This document shows positions 17,032 through 25,657 of a stretch of DNA of 64,000 bases, in pieces (positions within the stretch are counted from its first letter, which is position 1; every line of letters starts with the position of its first letter). The stretch covers positions 1,860,001 to 1,924,000 of the forward strand of contig NZ_CP060412.1 in the NCBI RefSeq assembly GCF_014297575.1, written 5' to 3'. The DNA is from Dyella telluris. GTDB lineage: Bacteria > Pseudomonadota > Gammaproteobacteria > Xanthomonadales > Rhodanobacteraceae. A model generated the notes under the pieces. It ran no database searches and was not told the origin of the DNA. It saw nothing but the letters and a program-made list of their open reading frames with translations. The translations under genes and the position numbers were made by a program.

Positions 17032-17508
17032 GTGGCGACGACGGTAGCCTCCGTGAGCATCGTGATCATCCAGGGACCCCATGCCCAACAACCCCACGCC
17101 GCCAGCCTTGCCGGCGGCGAACTCCACCCTAACCTGCAACAGCTCGCCGCTGCGGCGGGGCGCACGCTGGAGCTGTTCCGTTGCAACGGCCTGTGCGATT
17201 TCGTGGCCTGCGTGCGTTCGATGAAGCGCCGGTCCTCGGAGTTCATGCTGCTGGACCCGGGCGAGCTGGGACCGGAAGCCACGGCCCATCCGGAAGCCGG
17301 GCTGAGCGATGCGCTGGACGACATCGCCACGCCGTACGTGGAAGTGCATGAAGACGCCAGCACGGAGCTCGGCGTTCCGCCGGGCCAGCATCACGCACCG
17401 GTAGCCACCGTGATCATCAACGGCGACCTGGGCAGCAGTTACCGCATCGGGCTGGGCATCGCGCTGCGCCGGCTGCGCGATGACGACCTCGCCAGCCGCG
17501 CGGCCTAA
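17032..17508 (+). CDS. Divergent type II 3-dehydroquinate dehydratase homologue, probably inactive
   Basis: 158 residues from a GTG. The fold of AroQ is recognisable: an N-terminal strand VSIVIIQGPHA (AroQ NGPN), FMLLDPGELG near the AroQ NPGAxTH position, LSDALDDIATPYVEVHEDAS (AroQ LxDALxxxxxPxIEVHxSN) and a C-terminal GLGIALRRL helix. The catalytic elements are missing or changed: no Arg-Glu-Pro-x-x-Tyr-Gly loop, the VHxSNxH histidine is replaced, and the anion-binding asparagine is Gln/His. The shikimate activity is therefore unlikely. Function unknown. Confidence 0.6.
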   Translation: MATTVASVSIVIIQGPHAQQPHAASLAGGELHPNLQQLAAAAGRTLELFRCNGLCDFVACVRSMKRRSSEFMLLDPGELGPEATAHPEAGLSDALDDIATPYVEVHEDASTELGVPPGQHHAPVATVIINGDLGSSYRIGLGIALRRLRDDDLASRAA

Positions 17509-17541
17509 GCGCGCGGCGTACACAGGACCGACAACGACGAC

Positions 17542-18837
17542 TCAGTCCTCGGGACGGGTCTCGGGCATGGTCAGCAGCACCGGCAACACCGCCAGCGCGA
17601 TCACCGCGATCATCGCCCCCGGCACCGCAGCCCAGCCCGTGTGCCTGATCAGCAACTCGGCAAGAAACGGCGTCACACCTCCAAAGATCGCCGTGGCGAC
17701 GGTGACGCCAAGCGCCAGCCCGCTCAGGCGGCCTTCGCCGGGAAATTGCTCCGCCGTGGCCGGCGCGCCCACCGCGCTGACACCGCCTGCCACGCAGGCC
17801 AGCACCACCGTCGCCAGCACGATCTGCAGGCGCGAGCCGTGCGCCATCAGCGCGAACATGGCCAGTGGCAACGCCGCGCTCAGCAGTGCCAGCCAAAACA
17901 GCACCGGCTTGCGGCCCACGCGGTCGGACAGGGAACCCACCCACGGCGTCACCAGGATCACCGCCAACGCCGCCACGGTGGACAAGCCCAGCGACTCCCC
18001 TTCTCCCAACGTACCGGTGGTGCTGAGGAAGGCTGGTACATAGGTGATGCCCACGTAATAGGTAATGGAGCCCAGCGCCGAGATGGCGAACGTGCGAGCA
18101 ATGGCCAGCCGGTGATGGGTCAGCGTGTCGCGCACTGGCGTTTCCGGCACGGTGCCGCGCTGCTGCTGGCGCTCGAAGTCCGGCGATTCCTGCATGGCCG
18201 AGCGTGCGATCCAGATGCTGCCGGCCAGCGCCGCGCCGACGAAGAAAGGAATGCGCCAGCCCCAGGCATCGAGATCCGCGCGACTCAGCAGGGCCACCGT
18301 GAGCGCCGCCACGCCCACCGCCAGCAGTGCACCGATCTCGCTGGCCGCCGATGCCAGCGAGGTGACCAGTCCGCGATGGCGTTTCTGCGCGCCTTCGAGC
18401 AGATAGGCGACCACGCCGGTGTATTCGCCGCCCACGGAAAAGGCCATCAGGCAACGCAACAGCAGCAACAGGTAGCCGGCCGTCATGCCCATGTGGCGAT
18501 AGTCGGGCAGCAGCGCGGTGATCAACATGGCCACCGTCATCATCGCCATCGACAACAGCAGCGTGCGGCGACGTCCCAGTCGGTCGCCGATCACGCCGAA
18601 GACCAGCGCACCGAGCGGACGCATGGCGTAGGAAATGGCAAAACCCGCCAGCGTGGCCAGCAGCGAATGCTCGCCACCGCCGAAGAACACCCGGGACAAC
18701 ACCGTGGCGATATACAGGTAGAGCGTGAAGTCGTACCACTCCACCACCGTGGACAGCGCGGCGATGACCATCGAGGCCCGCGTGATGGGTGCATTGCTTT
18801 GTCCAGCACTCGTCATCGGCCGCTCGGTATCCAGCAT
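17542..18837 (-). CDS. MFS transporter, metabolite:H+ symporter type
   Basis: 431-residue inner-membrane permease with about 12 membrane helices. ATG 18835-18837 has AGGGA 8 bases upstream; the nearby GTG at 18841 is too close to that site. MHS-family signatures are present: ALSTVVEWYDFTLYLYIA in helix 1, AMRPLGALVFGVIGDRLGRRRTLLLSM and FSVGGEYTGVVAYLLEGAQKRHRG. The second half has GSLSDRVGRKPVL. Relatives carry proline/betaine, citrate, shikimate or alpha-ketoglutarate; the substrate cannot be assigned here. Confidence 0.88.
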   Translation of the reverse strand: MLDTERPMTSAGQSNAPITRASMVIAALSTVVEWYDFTLYLYIATVLSRVFFGGGEHSLLATLAGFAISYAMRPLGALVFGVIGDRLGRRRTLLLSMAMMTVAMLITALLPDYRHMGMTAGYLLLLLRCLMAFSVGGEYTGVVAYLLEGAQKRHRGLVTSLASAASEIGALLAVGVAALTVALLSRADLDAWGWRIPFFVGAALAGSIWIARSAMQESPDFERQQQRGTVPETPVRDTLTHHRLAIARTFAISALGSITYYVGITYVPAFLSTTGTLGEGESLGLSTVAALAVILVTPWVGSLSDRVGRKPVLFWLALLSAALPLAMFALMAHGSRLQIVLATVVLACVAGGVSAVGAPATAEQFPGEGRLSGLALGVTVATAIFGGVTPFLAELLIRHTGWAAVPGAMIAVIALAVLPVLLTMPETRPED

Positions 18838-19000
18838 GGTCACGTTCCCTGCGGCATCGGGGCTGGCCGCGGCCTTGTCCGTCGTTCGCGCTCCCGCATG
18901 AAGCGCCCGTCCTTCGGATGGCTATGCCGGGGAACCATAACAGCAAGCACGCGCGGCGCGCCCGTTCGCGTGAACGGACGCGCCGCGTGAACCGCCCTCC

Positions 19001-19873
19001 TTACGCCACTGCGCTGCCGGCGATCGCGTCCAGCTTCGCAAGCACCAGCGACGGCAACACGAATTCCGCGGCTTTCATGTTCTCGTGCAGATGCGCCACC
19101 GACGACGTGCCGGGAATCAGCAGGATGTTGGGCGAGCGATGCAGCAGCCACGCCAGCGCCACCTGCATCGGCGTTGCGCCCAACGATGCCGCGATCTCCG
19201 ACAGCCCGGACGACTGGATCGGCGTGAAGCCACCCAGCGGGAAGAACGGCACGTAGGCCATGCCCTTGGCGGCCAGTTCGTCCACCAGTGCATCATCATG
19301 GCGATGCACGAGGTTGTAGTGGTTTTGCACGCATGCGATGTCGGTGATGCGCTGTGCCTCGGCCACTTGCGCCGCGGTGACGTTGCTCAGGCCCACATGG
19401 CGCACAAGACCCTGCTGTTGCAGCCTCGCCAGCGCTTCCACCTGTTTGGCGATGGAGCCTTCCTTCGGCGCGTGCACGTCGCCCATGATGCGGATGTTCA
19501 CCACATCGAGCACGTCCAGGCCGAGGTTCTTCAGGTTGTCGTGCACGCCACGCTCGAGATCGGCGGGCTCCTGCGCCGCCAGCCACGAGCCATCGTCGCC
19601 ACGCACGGCACCCACCTTGGTGACGATGACCAGGCCATCGCGGTACGGGTGCAGCGCTTCGCGGATCAGCCGGTTGGTGACATGCGGACCGTAGAAGTCG
19701 CTGGTGTCGATGTGGTTGACCCCGGCGGCCACGGCCTCGCGCAGCACGGCCAGGGCCGCCTTGTGGTCCTTCGGCGGACCGAACACGCCGGGGCCCGCCA
19801 GCTGCATGGCGCCGTAGCCCATGCGGTTCACGGTGGTTCCGGCGAAGGGGAAAGTGCTGTGGGGGTGGGTCAT
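19001..19873 (-). CDS. Aldo/keto reductase
   Basis: 290-residue NAD(P)H-dependent (alpha/beta)8-barrel oxidoreductase. The active-site pair is in AGVNHIDTSDFYGPHVTNRLIREAL (Asp and Tyr). A catalytic Lys is in VIVTKVGA; the usual histidine position reads VVNIRIMGD, so the canonical His is replaced. QNHYNLVHR and the cofactor-binding IPGTSSVAHLHENM are typical of the family. GAGG precedes the ATG. Divergent from a LysR regulator with a perfect palindrome between them, which suggests substrate-dependent control. Confidence 0.85.
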   Translation of the reverse strand: MTHPHSTFPFAGTTVNRMGYGAMQLAGPGVFGPPKDHKAALAVLREAVAAGVNHIDTSDFYGPHVTNRLIREALHPYRDGLVIVTKVGAVRGDDGSWLAAQEPADLERGVHDNLKNLGLDVLDVVNIRIMGDVHAPKEGSIAKQVEALARLQQQGLVRHVGLSNVTAAQVAEAQRITDIACVQNHYNLVHRHDDALVDELAAKGMAYVPFFPLGGFTPIQSSGLSEIAASLGATPMQVALAWLLHRSPNILLIPGTSSVAHLHENMKAAEFVLPSLVLAKLDAIAGSAVA

Positions 19874-19948
19874 GGCGATGTCCTCGATGGGGTGACAACA
19901 CTATGCGACCGGACGCCCTGTTAGAGAATCCACGCCAATTCGAACGGG

Positions 19949-19968
19949 TTGTGCAAAACTTTGCACAA
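19949..19968. promoter_or_regulatory. Perfect 20-bp palindrome overlapping the LysR start codon
   Basis: TTGTGCAAAACTTTGCACAA: two 9-base arms around AC, with the last A forming the first base of the LysR ATG. LysR-type sites are usually T-N11-A dyads in the gap between divergent genes, so this is the probable binding site for both autoregulation and control of the aldo/keto reductase. Confidence 0.7.
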
Positions 19969-20882
19969 TGGCCATGGAATTCAATGATCTCGCCGCCTTC
20001 CTCGCCGTTGCCAGGGCGGGTGGCTTCCGCGATGCGGCGCGCGCCAGCGGTGTATCGGCCTCCGGCCTCAGCGTGGCGGTGCGCCGGCTGGAGGCCGCGC
20101 TGGGCGTGCGCCTGCTCAACCGCACCACCCGCAGCGTGGCGCCCACCGAGGCCGGCCAGCGCCTGATCGAACGGCTGACGCCGGTGCTGTCGGAGATGGA
20201 AGCGGCGCTGGACGTGCTCAACATGTTCCGCGACACGCCCACCGGCACACTGCGGCTGAATGTGCCCGCCGGCGTGGCGCGCGTGGTACTGCCGCCCATC
20301 CTGGCGGACTTCCTCAAGGCGTATCCGGACATCGTGGTGGATGTCACGGTGGAAGACAGTTTCGTCGACGTGCTTTCCGCCGGCTGCGATGCCGGCATCC
20401 GCTACGACGAACGGCTGGAGCAGGACATGGTGGCCATTCCCATCGGCCCACGCCTGCAACGCTTTGCCACCGCGGCGTCACCGGCCTATCTCGATGCGCG
20501 CGGCCGCCCCACCCATCCGCGCGACCTGCTTTCGCACGCCTGCCTGCGCGGGCAGTTCGCCAGCGGCGCCATGCCGGTGTGGGAATTCGAACGCGAGGGC
20601 GACATCGTGCGCATCGAACCCAGCGGCCCGCTGCGGGCACGTCCCGGCGCAGCGCTCGACCTGCTCATCAACGGCGCGCTCGCGGGGCTGGGCGTGGCGC
20701 ACATGTACGAGGGCCTGTTGCGTCCCCACCTGGACAGCGGTGCGCTCGAGCCCTTGCTGGAATCCTGGTGGCAGCCATTCAGCGGCCCCTTCCTCTATTA
20801 CCCGGGCCGGCAGAACCTGCCGACGCCTCTGCGCACCTTCGTGGACTTCATCAAGGCACGCAACGCGTCGGGCCAGCCCTGA
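19968..20882 (+). CDS. LysR family transcriptional regulator
   Basis: 304 residues. N-terminal winged helix MEFNDLAAFLAVARAGGFRDAARASGVSASGLSVAVRRLEAALGVRLLNRTTRSVAPTEAG is the standard LysR DNA-binding domain. Residues 90-295 form the periplasmic-binding-like effector domain (PTGTLRLNVPAGVARVVLPPIL, then DAGIRYDERLEQDMVAIPIG), of the group that controls divergent oxidoreductases. Translation may start at 19968 or at the second ATG 19974. The operator palindrome covers the start, so bound regulator would block its own transcription. Confidence 0.92.
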   Translation: MAMEFNDLAAFLAVARAGGFRDAARASGVSASGLSVAVRRLEAALGVRLLNRTTRSVAPTEAGQRLIERLTPVLSEMEAALDVLNMFRDTPTGTLRLNVPAGVARVVLPPILADFLKAYPDIVVDVTVEDSFVDVLSAGCDAGIRYDERLEQDMVAIPIGPRLQRFATAASPAYLDARGRPTHPRDLLSHACLRGQFASGAMPVWEFEREGDIVRIEPSGPLRARPGAALDLLINGALAGLGVAHMYEGLLRPHLDSGALEPLLESWWQPFSGPFLYYPGRQNLPTPLRTFVDFIKARNASGQP

Positions 20883-20883
20883 A

Positions 20884-21759
20884 TCACGCGCTGCGACGCA
20901 CCGTCGATACGCGGGGCTGCGACGACGCAAAGAGACCGTTGACCTCTCCCACGCCGAGCATGTGGCTGCCCATCAGCTCGAAACGGCCGTGCACCAGCGC
21001 CTCCTCGGTAATGCGCGCCAGATGCGCCAGCACGGCCTGCATGGTGCCGCAGCCCAGGCTGATGCGGCGTACGCCCAGCCCGCGCAAGGTAGCCACACCC
21101 GGCGCACCGGGATAACCCACGTAGACATTGAGCGGCACCGGCAACGCGGCGGCCAGGCGCTCGATCTCACCGGCGTCGGCAAGGCCGGGGACGAAGATGC
21201 CATCGGCGCCGGCGTCGACATAGGCCAGCGCGCGCTCCAGCGTTTCCTTGAAGCGCGCTTCGCCCGTCAGGCCCGGCGTGATGTAGCTGTCGGTGCGCGC
21301 ATTGATGAACAGCGGCACGCCACGGTGTTCTGCCACCGCCCGAATGCAGGCGATGCGTTCGACCAGAATTCGTGCATCGGCGAGCTGCCCCGTCGAGGGA
21401 TCCTTGCCGTCCTCGATATTGATGCCAACCGCGCCGAGCTGGATCAGCGCACCGACCAGTCCGCCGGTATCTTCCGCGTCCTCGCCGTAACCGCGTTCAA
21501 TGTCGATGCTTACCGGTACGTCGACCGCCTCGATGATCCGGCGCGTGGCCGTCAGCAGGTCATCCAGCGGAAGCTGCTCGCCATCCGGGTGGCCCAGCGC
21601 CCAGGCCATGGCGGCGCTGCTGGTGGCGACGGCCCTGGCACCGCCCTTCTCGATGATGCGCGCGCTGGCGGCATCCCAGGCGTTGGGCAGGACCAGCGGC
21701 TCACCCGCGTCATGGAGCTGGCGGAAAGCTTGCGCACGGGCGGACGGGGCGTGGTTCAT
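20884..21759 (-). CDS. Isocitrate lyase/PEP mutase family enzyme
   Basis: 291-residue member of the PEP-mutase/methylisocitrate-lyase superfamily, which cleaves or rearranges C-C or P-C bonds of carboxylates with Mg2+. Motifs are PNAWDAASARIIEKGGARAVATSSAAMAWALGHPDGE, VPVSIDIERGYGE (Mg-binding Asp) and GAVGINIEDGKD. FINARTDSYI and GADGIFVPGLAD follow. The catalytic KKCGH loop of true methylisocitrate lyase is absent, so this belongs to the broad uncharacterised branch. Ends 2 bases from the LysR stop, convergent. Confidence 0.82.
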   Translation of the reverse strand: MNHAPSARAQAFRQLHDAGEPLVLPNAWDAASARIIEKGGARAVATSSAAMAWALGHPDGEQLPLDDLLTATRRIIEAVDVPVSIDIERGYGEDAEDTGGLVGALIQLGAVGINIEDGKDPSTGQLADARILVERIACIRAVAEHRGVPLFINARTDSYITPGLTGEARFKETLERALAYVDAGADGIFVPGLADAGEIERLAAALPVPLNVYVGYPGAPGVATLRGLGVRRISLGCGTMQAVLAHLARITEEALVHGRFELMGSHMLGVGEVNGLFASSQPRVSTVRRSA

Positions 21760-21927
21760 GACGATGACCTTGAGGTGAGCCCGCGTTCCGGGCCTGACTA
21801 GGAGACCACCCCCGCCCCCGGGGCGGCTGTCAGAATATTTAGCTATCGGAAGGACGACACAGGTCCGTCACTCCCGCGCTTGTTATGCTCCGGGCACTTG
21901 CCCCGGGAAGCCACAGCGGCGCCGCCC

Positions 21928-22761
21928 ATGTCGTCCATCACCAGCCGCCTCCTGCTGTCGACGGAAACGCTGTCACTGCGCGATGTGCACTGCAGCGGCA
22001 CGTGCCGCCACCGCAGCGCGGAAGAATGCGCCGCGTCGACCCAGCTGGTGTTTCCCTATCGCGGCCTGTACCTGCGCCACGTGTCCTCCGACCAGACCGT
22101 GGCCGACGCGAACCACGTGCTGTTCTTCAATGGGCAACAGGGTTACCAGGTCAGTCATCCGCTGGATGGCGGCGATGCCTGCCTGTCGATGAACCTGTCA
22201 CCGGCACTGCTCGCCGAACTCACCCCGCGCGAACTGATCCACGCCGGCGAAGGACACATCTTCCGCTCGCAATCATTGCGCATCGATGCGCGCGCACAGG
22301 CACTGGTGGCCCTGCTGCGCCACAGCCTGGACAACGACAGCATCGAACCGCTGGAAGCGGAAGCACTCGCGCTCACACTGGTGTGTCGCAGCCTGGGCCC
22401 GCGTACGTCGCGCGCGCCGACGTCCACGCACGCGCGGCGGCGTCTTGCCGATCGCGTGAAGATGCTGCTGGCCAGCGACTTGTCGCGGCGCTGGACGCTT
22501 GCCGAGATCGGCGCGGAAATCGGCAGCTCGCCGGTCTATCTCACACAGGTGTTCAAGCAGGTGGAAGGCATGCCGCTGTACCGTTATCAGCTGCAGCTGC
22601 GCCTGGCCCGCGCGCTGGATCTGCTCGGTCAGATGGATGATCTCTCGGCGCTGGCCGCGGAACTCGGCTTCTCCAGCCACAGCCACTTTGCCAGCGCGTT
22701 CCGCCAGGCCTACGGACGCTCGCCCACGGCTTTCCGGCAGTCTTCGCGTCGTTCGGCCTGA
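21928..22761 (+). CDS. AraC family transcriptional regulator
   Basis: 277 residues from ATG 21928 (an in-frame TTG at 21880 is less likely). The N-terminal cupin-like ligand domain contains FPYRGLYLRHVSSDQTVADANHVLFFNGQQGYQVSHP. The C-terminal pair of helix-turn-helices starts LADRVKMLLASDLSRRWTLAEIGAEIGSSPVYLTQVFKQVEGMPLYRYQLQLRLARAL and ends LAAELGFSSHSHFASAFRQAYGRSPTAFRQ. Possible effector and target genes are not evident. Confidence 0.9.
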   Translation: MSSITSRLLLSTETLSLRDVHCSGTCRHRSAEECAASTQLVFPYRGLYLRHVSSDQTVADANHVLFFNGQQGYQVSHPLDGGDACLSMNLSPALLAELTPRELIHAGEGHIFRSQSLRIDARAQALVALLRHSLDNDSIEPLEAEALALTLVCRSLGPRTSRAPTSTHARRRLADRVKMLLASDLSRRWTLAEIGAEIGSSPVYLTQVFKQVEGMPLYRYQLQLRLARALDLLGQMDDLSALAAELGFSSHSHFASAFRQAYGRSPTAFRQSSRRSA

Positions 22762-22774
22762 CCACGCCGGCCAT

Positions 22775-23035
22775 TCAGTGTCCCGCCCGCGCATGCACGC
22801 GCACGCCCACCGCATAGCCGCACACCAGGCCTGCCGCCAACGCCACCAGCAACACCATCCACACCAGCGGATCGAACAGCATCATGCTGAACTTCCATTC
22901 GGCCGACCACGCCATCGAAATCAGCGTGACCAGCGCGAACAACGCGCCGCCTGCCCGTGCCCATGCCTTCGACACTCGCGCCTCGGCGGCATCGGTCGTG
23001 GTCGAGGGAAACGAATGAGAATGCACGCGGTTCAT
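22775..23035 (-). CDS. Small two-helix membrane protein, unknown
   Basis: 86 residues from ATG 23033-23035, with AGGTG upstream. The soluble N-terminus (MNRVHSHSFPSTTTDAAEARVSKAW) is followed by two hydrophobic spans, GALFALVTLISMAWSAEW and PLVWMVLLVALAAGLVCGYAVGV. It ends in a short basic tail. A longer upstream reading is possible but lacks support. I do not recognise a family. Convergent with araC. Confidence 0.55.
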   Translation of the reverse strand: MNRVHSHSFPSTTTDAAEARVSKAWARAGGALFALVTLISMAWSAEWKFSMMLFDPLVWMVLLVALAAGLVCGYAVGVRVHARAGH

Positions 23036-23227
23036 GGGACACCTGCACAGGCGGTGGTAACTGCCGCGCAGCTTAGAAACCGGTCCCGGCCACCAACATA
23101 AGACGCCTCTGAATCTGTCTGGCCCGAAGCGAAGCGCCCGGCCATCGCCTAAAGAATTCGACAGCATGGCCCGCGCGCAAGTGGTCTTCTGAACGGGCCC
23201 AATCAAGGGCGACATAAGGAGACCGCC

Positions 23228-23371
23228 ATGAACGAGAAAACCTGCGCCGCGTGCGATTACCCGCTGGACGACAACGCCATCAAGGTCACTGTCGGCCATC
23301 GCGAAGTGGAAGTGTGCTGCGAGGAATGCGCCCAGAAGCTGCGCGAGGCGCAAGCCAAAGCCGGCGCGTAA
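23228..23371 (+). CDS. Small TRASH-like zinc-ribbon protein
   Basis: 47-residue protein, MNEKTCAACDYPLDDNAIKV start, preceded by AAGGAG 6 bases upstream. Two cysteine pairs, CAAC near residue 6 and CCEEC near residue 30, form a treble-clef/TRASH-type metal site seen in proteins that bind copper or zinc near metal transporters. A charged helix (AQKLREAQAKAGA) ends it. It is a strong small gene by ribosome site and following terminator. No metal genes lie next to it. Confidence 0.75.
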   Translation: MNEKTCAACDYPLDDNAIKVTVGHREVEVCCEECAQKLREAQAKAGA

Positions 23372-23384
23372 TCGACGATCACCC

Positions 23385-23414
23385 AGGCAAAGCGGCCTCC
23401 CGGCCGCTTTGCCT
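23385..23414. terminator. Bidirectional hairpin between convergent genes
   Basis: A perfect 13-bp stem, AGGCAAAGCGGCC (23385-23397), four-base loop, then its complement (23402-23414). It lies 14 bases past the zinc-ribbon gene and just meets the stop codon of the convergent phospholipase D gene, so it can end transcription from both sides. Confidence 0.75.
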
Positions 23415-24978
23415 AGAGCAGGCTGTCAATGGGAAGCAGGCGCAGGAAGTCCACTTCCGCGCGTCGCTTGGTGGTTGCCTCCGGCTCGCTCTGATAGGTG
23501 ACCGGCCCGTTCTTGTCCTCCGCGCGCCACACCAGGTGATGCGACGACGGGTCCAGCGTGACCTGATAGGCGTTGGATGGTTGCGTTGCCGTGTGGAAGA
23601 AATCGGTGATGGCCTTGGCCAGCCCCGGTGAATCCACGATCACACCCATCTCGGTGTTGAGCAGTTTGGAGCGCTGGTCCATGTTGAGCGAGCCAATGAA
23701 CACCTGTCGCTCGTCCACCACGATGCTCTTGGCGTGCAGGCTGATGCCCGAGGATTTGCCCAGCGCGGTCGAGGGCTGCCCCTGCCCAGCCGATGGCTTC
23801 AGCTCGTACATCTGCACCCCGCCCTCCACCAGCGCCTTGCGGTAATGCACGTAACCCGCGTGCGCCGCCGGTTCATCCGTGGAAGCGAGCGAGTTGGTCA
23901 GTATCTGGATCGAGATGCCGCGCTGCACCCGCGCCACCAGATGTTGCGTGCCCTCTTCGCCCGGGATGAAGTACGGCGTGGTGGCGATCACCGAATGCTG
24001 CGCGCCATCCAGCATCGTCTTCAGGCGCGGGCCAATGCGCAGCGCGGGCACGTCGCCATCCACCGCGATCTTCTCCGGCTGATCGGCCACCAGTTCGGCA
24101 TCGCCCCAGAACCACGCGCCCTCGCGGTCGGCGGTGGGTCCGTCCGGCAACTGGTCCAGTGCGGTCTGCGCATAGTCCGACTGGGCGAACGTGCGCACGT
24201 CATGCTGCAGCAACTGCCGCGCCGCGGCCAGGCGCTGCCCGGATGCGCTGTCCTTGGCGAGCTGGTTGAGCGGATACGCCGCCGCGCAGTTCCAGTACGT
24301 ATCGAACGCCTCCGATGCCTGCGGCACCACCGGCCCGATGGCCACCACGTCCAGATCTCGGAAGTGGGTGTCGCTGCCGGCGTCGAAGTACGGATCGCCG
24401 ATGTTGCGCCCGCCGATGACAGCTACCGTGTTGTCCACGATGAATGACTTGCTGTGCATGCGCCGGTTCAGCCGTCGCCACTCCAGCATGAACTGCGTGG
24501 CACGCGACAACGCAGACGGGTTGCGCGTCTGCAGCGGATTGAACAGGCGGATGTCGATATTGGGATGCGAGTTGAGCGCCTCGAACAGGTGATCCTTGTC
24601 GTCGAAATTGTTGTCATCGATCAGCATGCGTACGCGCACGCCGCGATCTGCCGCGGCAAGCAGGTGCTGCATCAGCAGATGCCCGGTCATGTCGTTGGCG
24701 AAGATGTAGTACTGCAGGTCGATCGAATGTTTGGCGTGATCTGCGAGTACCACGCGACTGAGCAGGGCGTTGGCGCTCAGCGTGAGCAGGCGAAAGCCGG
24801 ACTGGCCCTGGTGCCGGGCCACCTCTGCGTGCGCGTACTGTGCGGTGGGCGTGTCCCTGGCCGGTGGCAGGTGATGCGTCTGGGCCTTGCCGTCGCTGGG
24901 GGGCAACGGGGAACACGCCTGCAGCCACAGGCACAGTAGGGCGAAGACCCAGGAAACGACCCAACGATCTGTCCGCAT
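23413..24978 (-). CDS. Phospholipase D-family lipoprotein (cardiolipin synthase C-like)
   Basis: 521 residues starting MRTDRWVVSWVFALLCLWLQAC, a lipoprotein signal with the lipobox Cys at residue 22. Two HKD motifs are present: MHSKSFIVDNTVAVIGGRNIGDPYFD and LHAKSIVVDERQVFIGSLNMDQRS, the paired active site of phosphatidyltransferases/phospholipases. A partner segment reads SIDLQYYIFANDMTGHLLMQHL. The closest named type is ClsC/YmdC, which makes cardiolipin from phosphatidylglycerol and phosphatidylethanolamine. An upstream start at 25329 gives a long unsupported extension. Confidence 0.85.
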   Translation of the reverse strand: MRTDRWVVSWVFALLCLWLQACSPLPPSDGKAQTHHLPPARDTPTAQYAHAEVARHQGQSGFRLLTLSANALLSRVVLADHAKHSIDLQYYIFANDMTGHLLMQHLLAAADRGVRVRMLIDDNNFDDKDHLFEALNSHPNIDIRLFNPLQTRNPSALSRATQFMLEWRRLNRRMHSKSFIVDNTVAVIGGRNIGDPYFDAGSDTHFRDLDVVAIGPVVPQASEAFDTYWNCAAAYPLNQLAKDSASGQRLAAARQLLQHDVRTFAQSDYAQTALDQLPDGPTADREGAWFWGDAELVADQPEKIAVDGDVPALRIGPRLKTMLDGAQHSVIATTPYFIPGEEGTQHLVARVQRGISIQILTNSLASTDEPAAHAGYVHYRKALVEGGVQMYELKPSAGQGQPSTALGKSSGISLHAKSIVVDERQVFIGSLNMDQRSKLLNTEMGVIVDSPGLAKAITDFFHTATQPSNAYQVTLDPSSHHLVWRAEDKNGPVTYQSEPEATTKRRAEVDFLRLLPIDSLL

Positions 24979-25232
24979 GACACACCCCGAGACGTGCCGC
25001 ACATTGCAGCGCATGGCACCCCAGGTCGCCATGATGTTCACTGATTTAGCACGCCCTGCCCGGACGCCGGCTGACTGCCGCCAGTCATCTTCCAGACAGG
25101 TGCCGCCCGCTTGGCATGGCGTATTCCCGGTGACGCCAGTGACTCCAGGTAGCCGGGTGTCGACGTCTTCGCCACGTTTGTGGCGCGCATAATCGCCCAG
25201 CCCCTTTCCGCCCCTTCTGCGCAGGTGACGCC

Positions 25233-25616
25233 ATGCCGCCACTTCAACGCCATGTGGCGACACTCCTGATGCTGGCCCTCCAGGCCGGCGCGGCGCTACC
25301 GGCACGCGCCGCGCCGGATGCAAAGGCACAGCGCGAGATCACCGCACTGCTGACCTTCGTCGGGCAAAGCCACTGCAGTTTCGTCCGCAATGGAAAGTCC
25401 TACGGCGGCGAACAGGCGCAAGGCCATCTTGAGGACAAGTTCCACTACCTGCTGCGCCGCGACCAGGTGAACACCGCCGAAGATTTCATTGACCGCGCGG
25501 CCACCAGGAGCAGCCTCAGCGGCGAGCCTTATCAGGTGATCTGCGACGGCAGGCAGCAAACCTCTGCGGCGTGGCTGAACGACGAGCTGCGGCGCATGCG
25601 CCAACGCGAACCGTGA
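25233..25616 (+). CDS. DUF5329 family exported protein
   Basis: 127 residues, signal peptide (MPPLQRHVATLLMLALQAGAALPARA) and a compact domain with REITALLTFVGQSHCSFVRNGKSYGGEQAQGHLEDKFHYLLRR. The C-terminal YQVICDGRQQTSAAWLNDELRRMR follows. This is the DUF5329/YfeK-type pattern with two conserved cysteines (CSF and VICDG), probably a periplasmic disulphide. Function unknown. AGGTGA precedes the ATG. Confidence 0.8.
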   Translation: MPPLQRHVATLLMLALQAGAALPARAAPDAKAQREITALLTFVGQSHCSFVRNGKSYGGEQAQGHLEDKFHYLLRRDQVNTAEDFIDRAATRSSLSGEPYQVICDGRQQTSAAWLNDELRRMRQREP

Positions 25617-25657
25617 GGCGTTGATCGCCCCCGCAACGATGCACCGGCGCTCGCACG

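Noticed and set aside
20260..21801. 513-codon plus-strand frame over the LysR gene end and the lyase gene
   Set aside because: Composite of a shifted LysR frame and the antisense of the isocitrate-lyase family gene.
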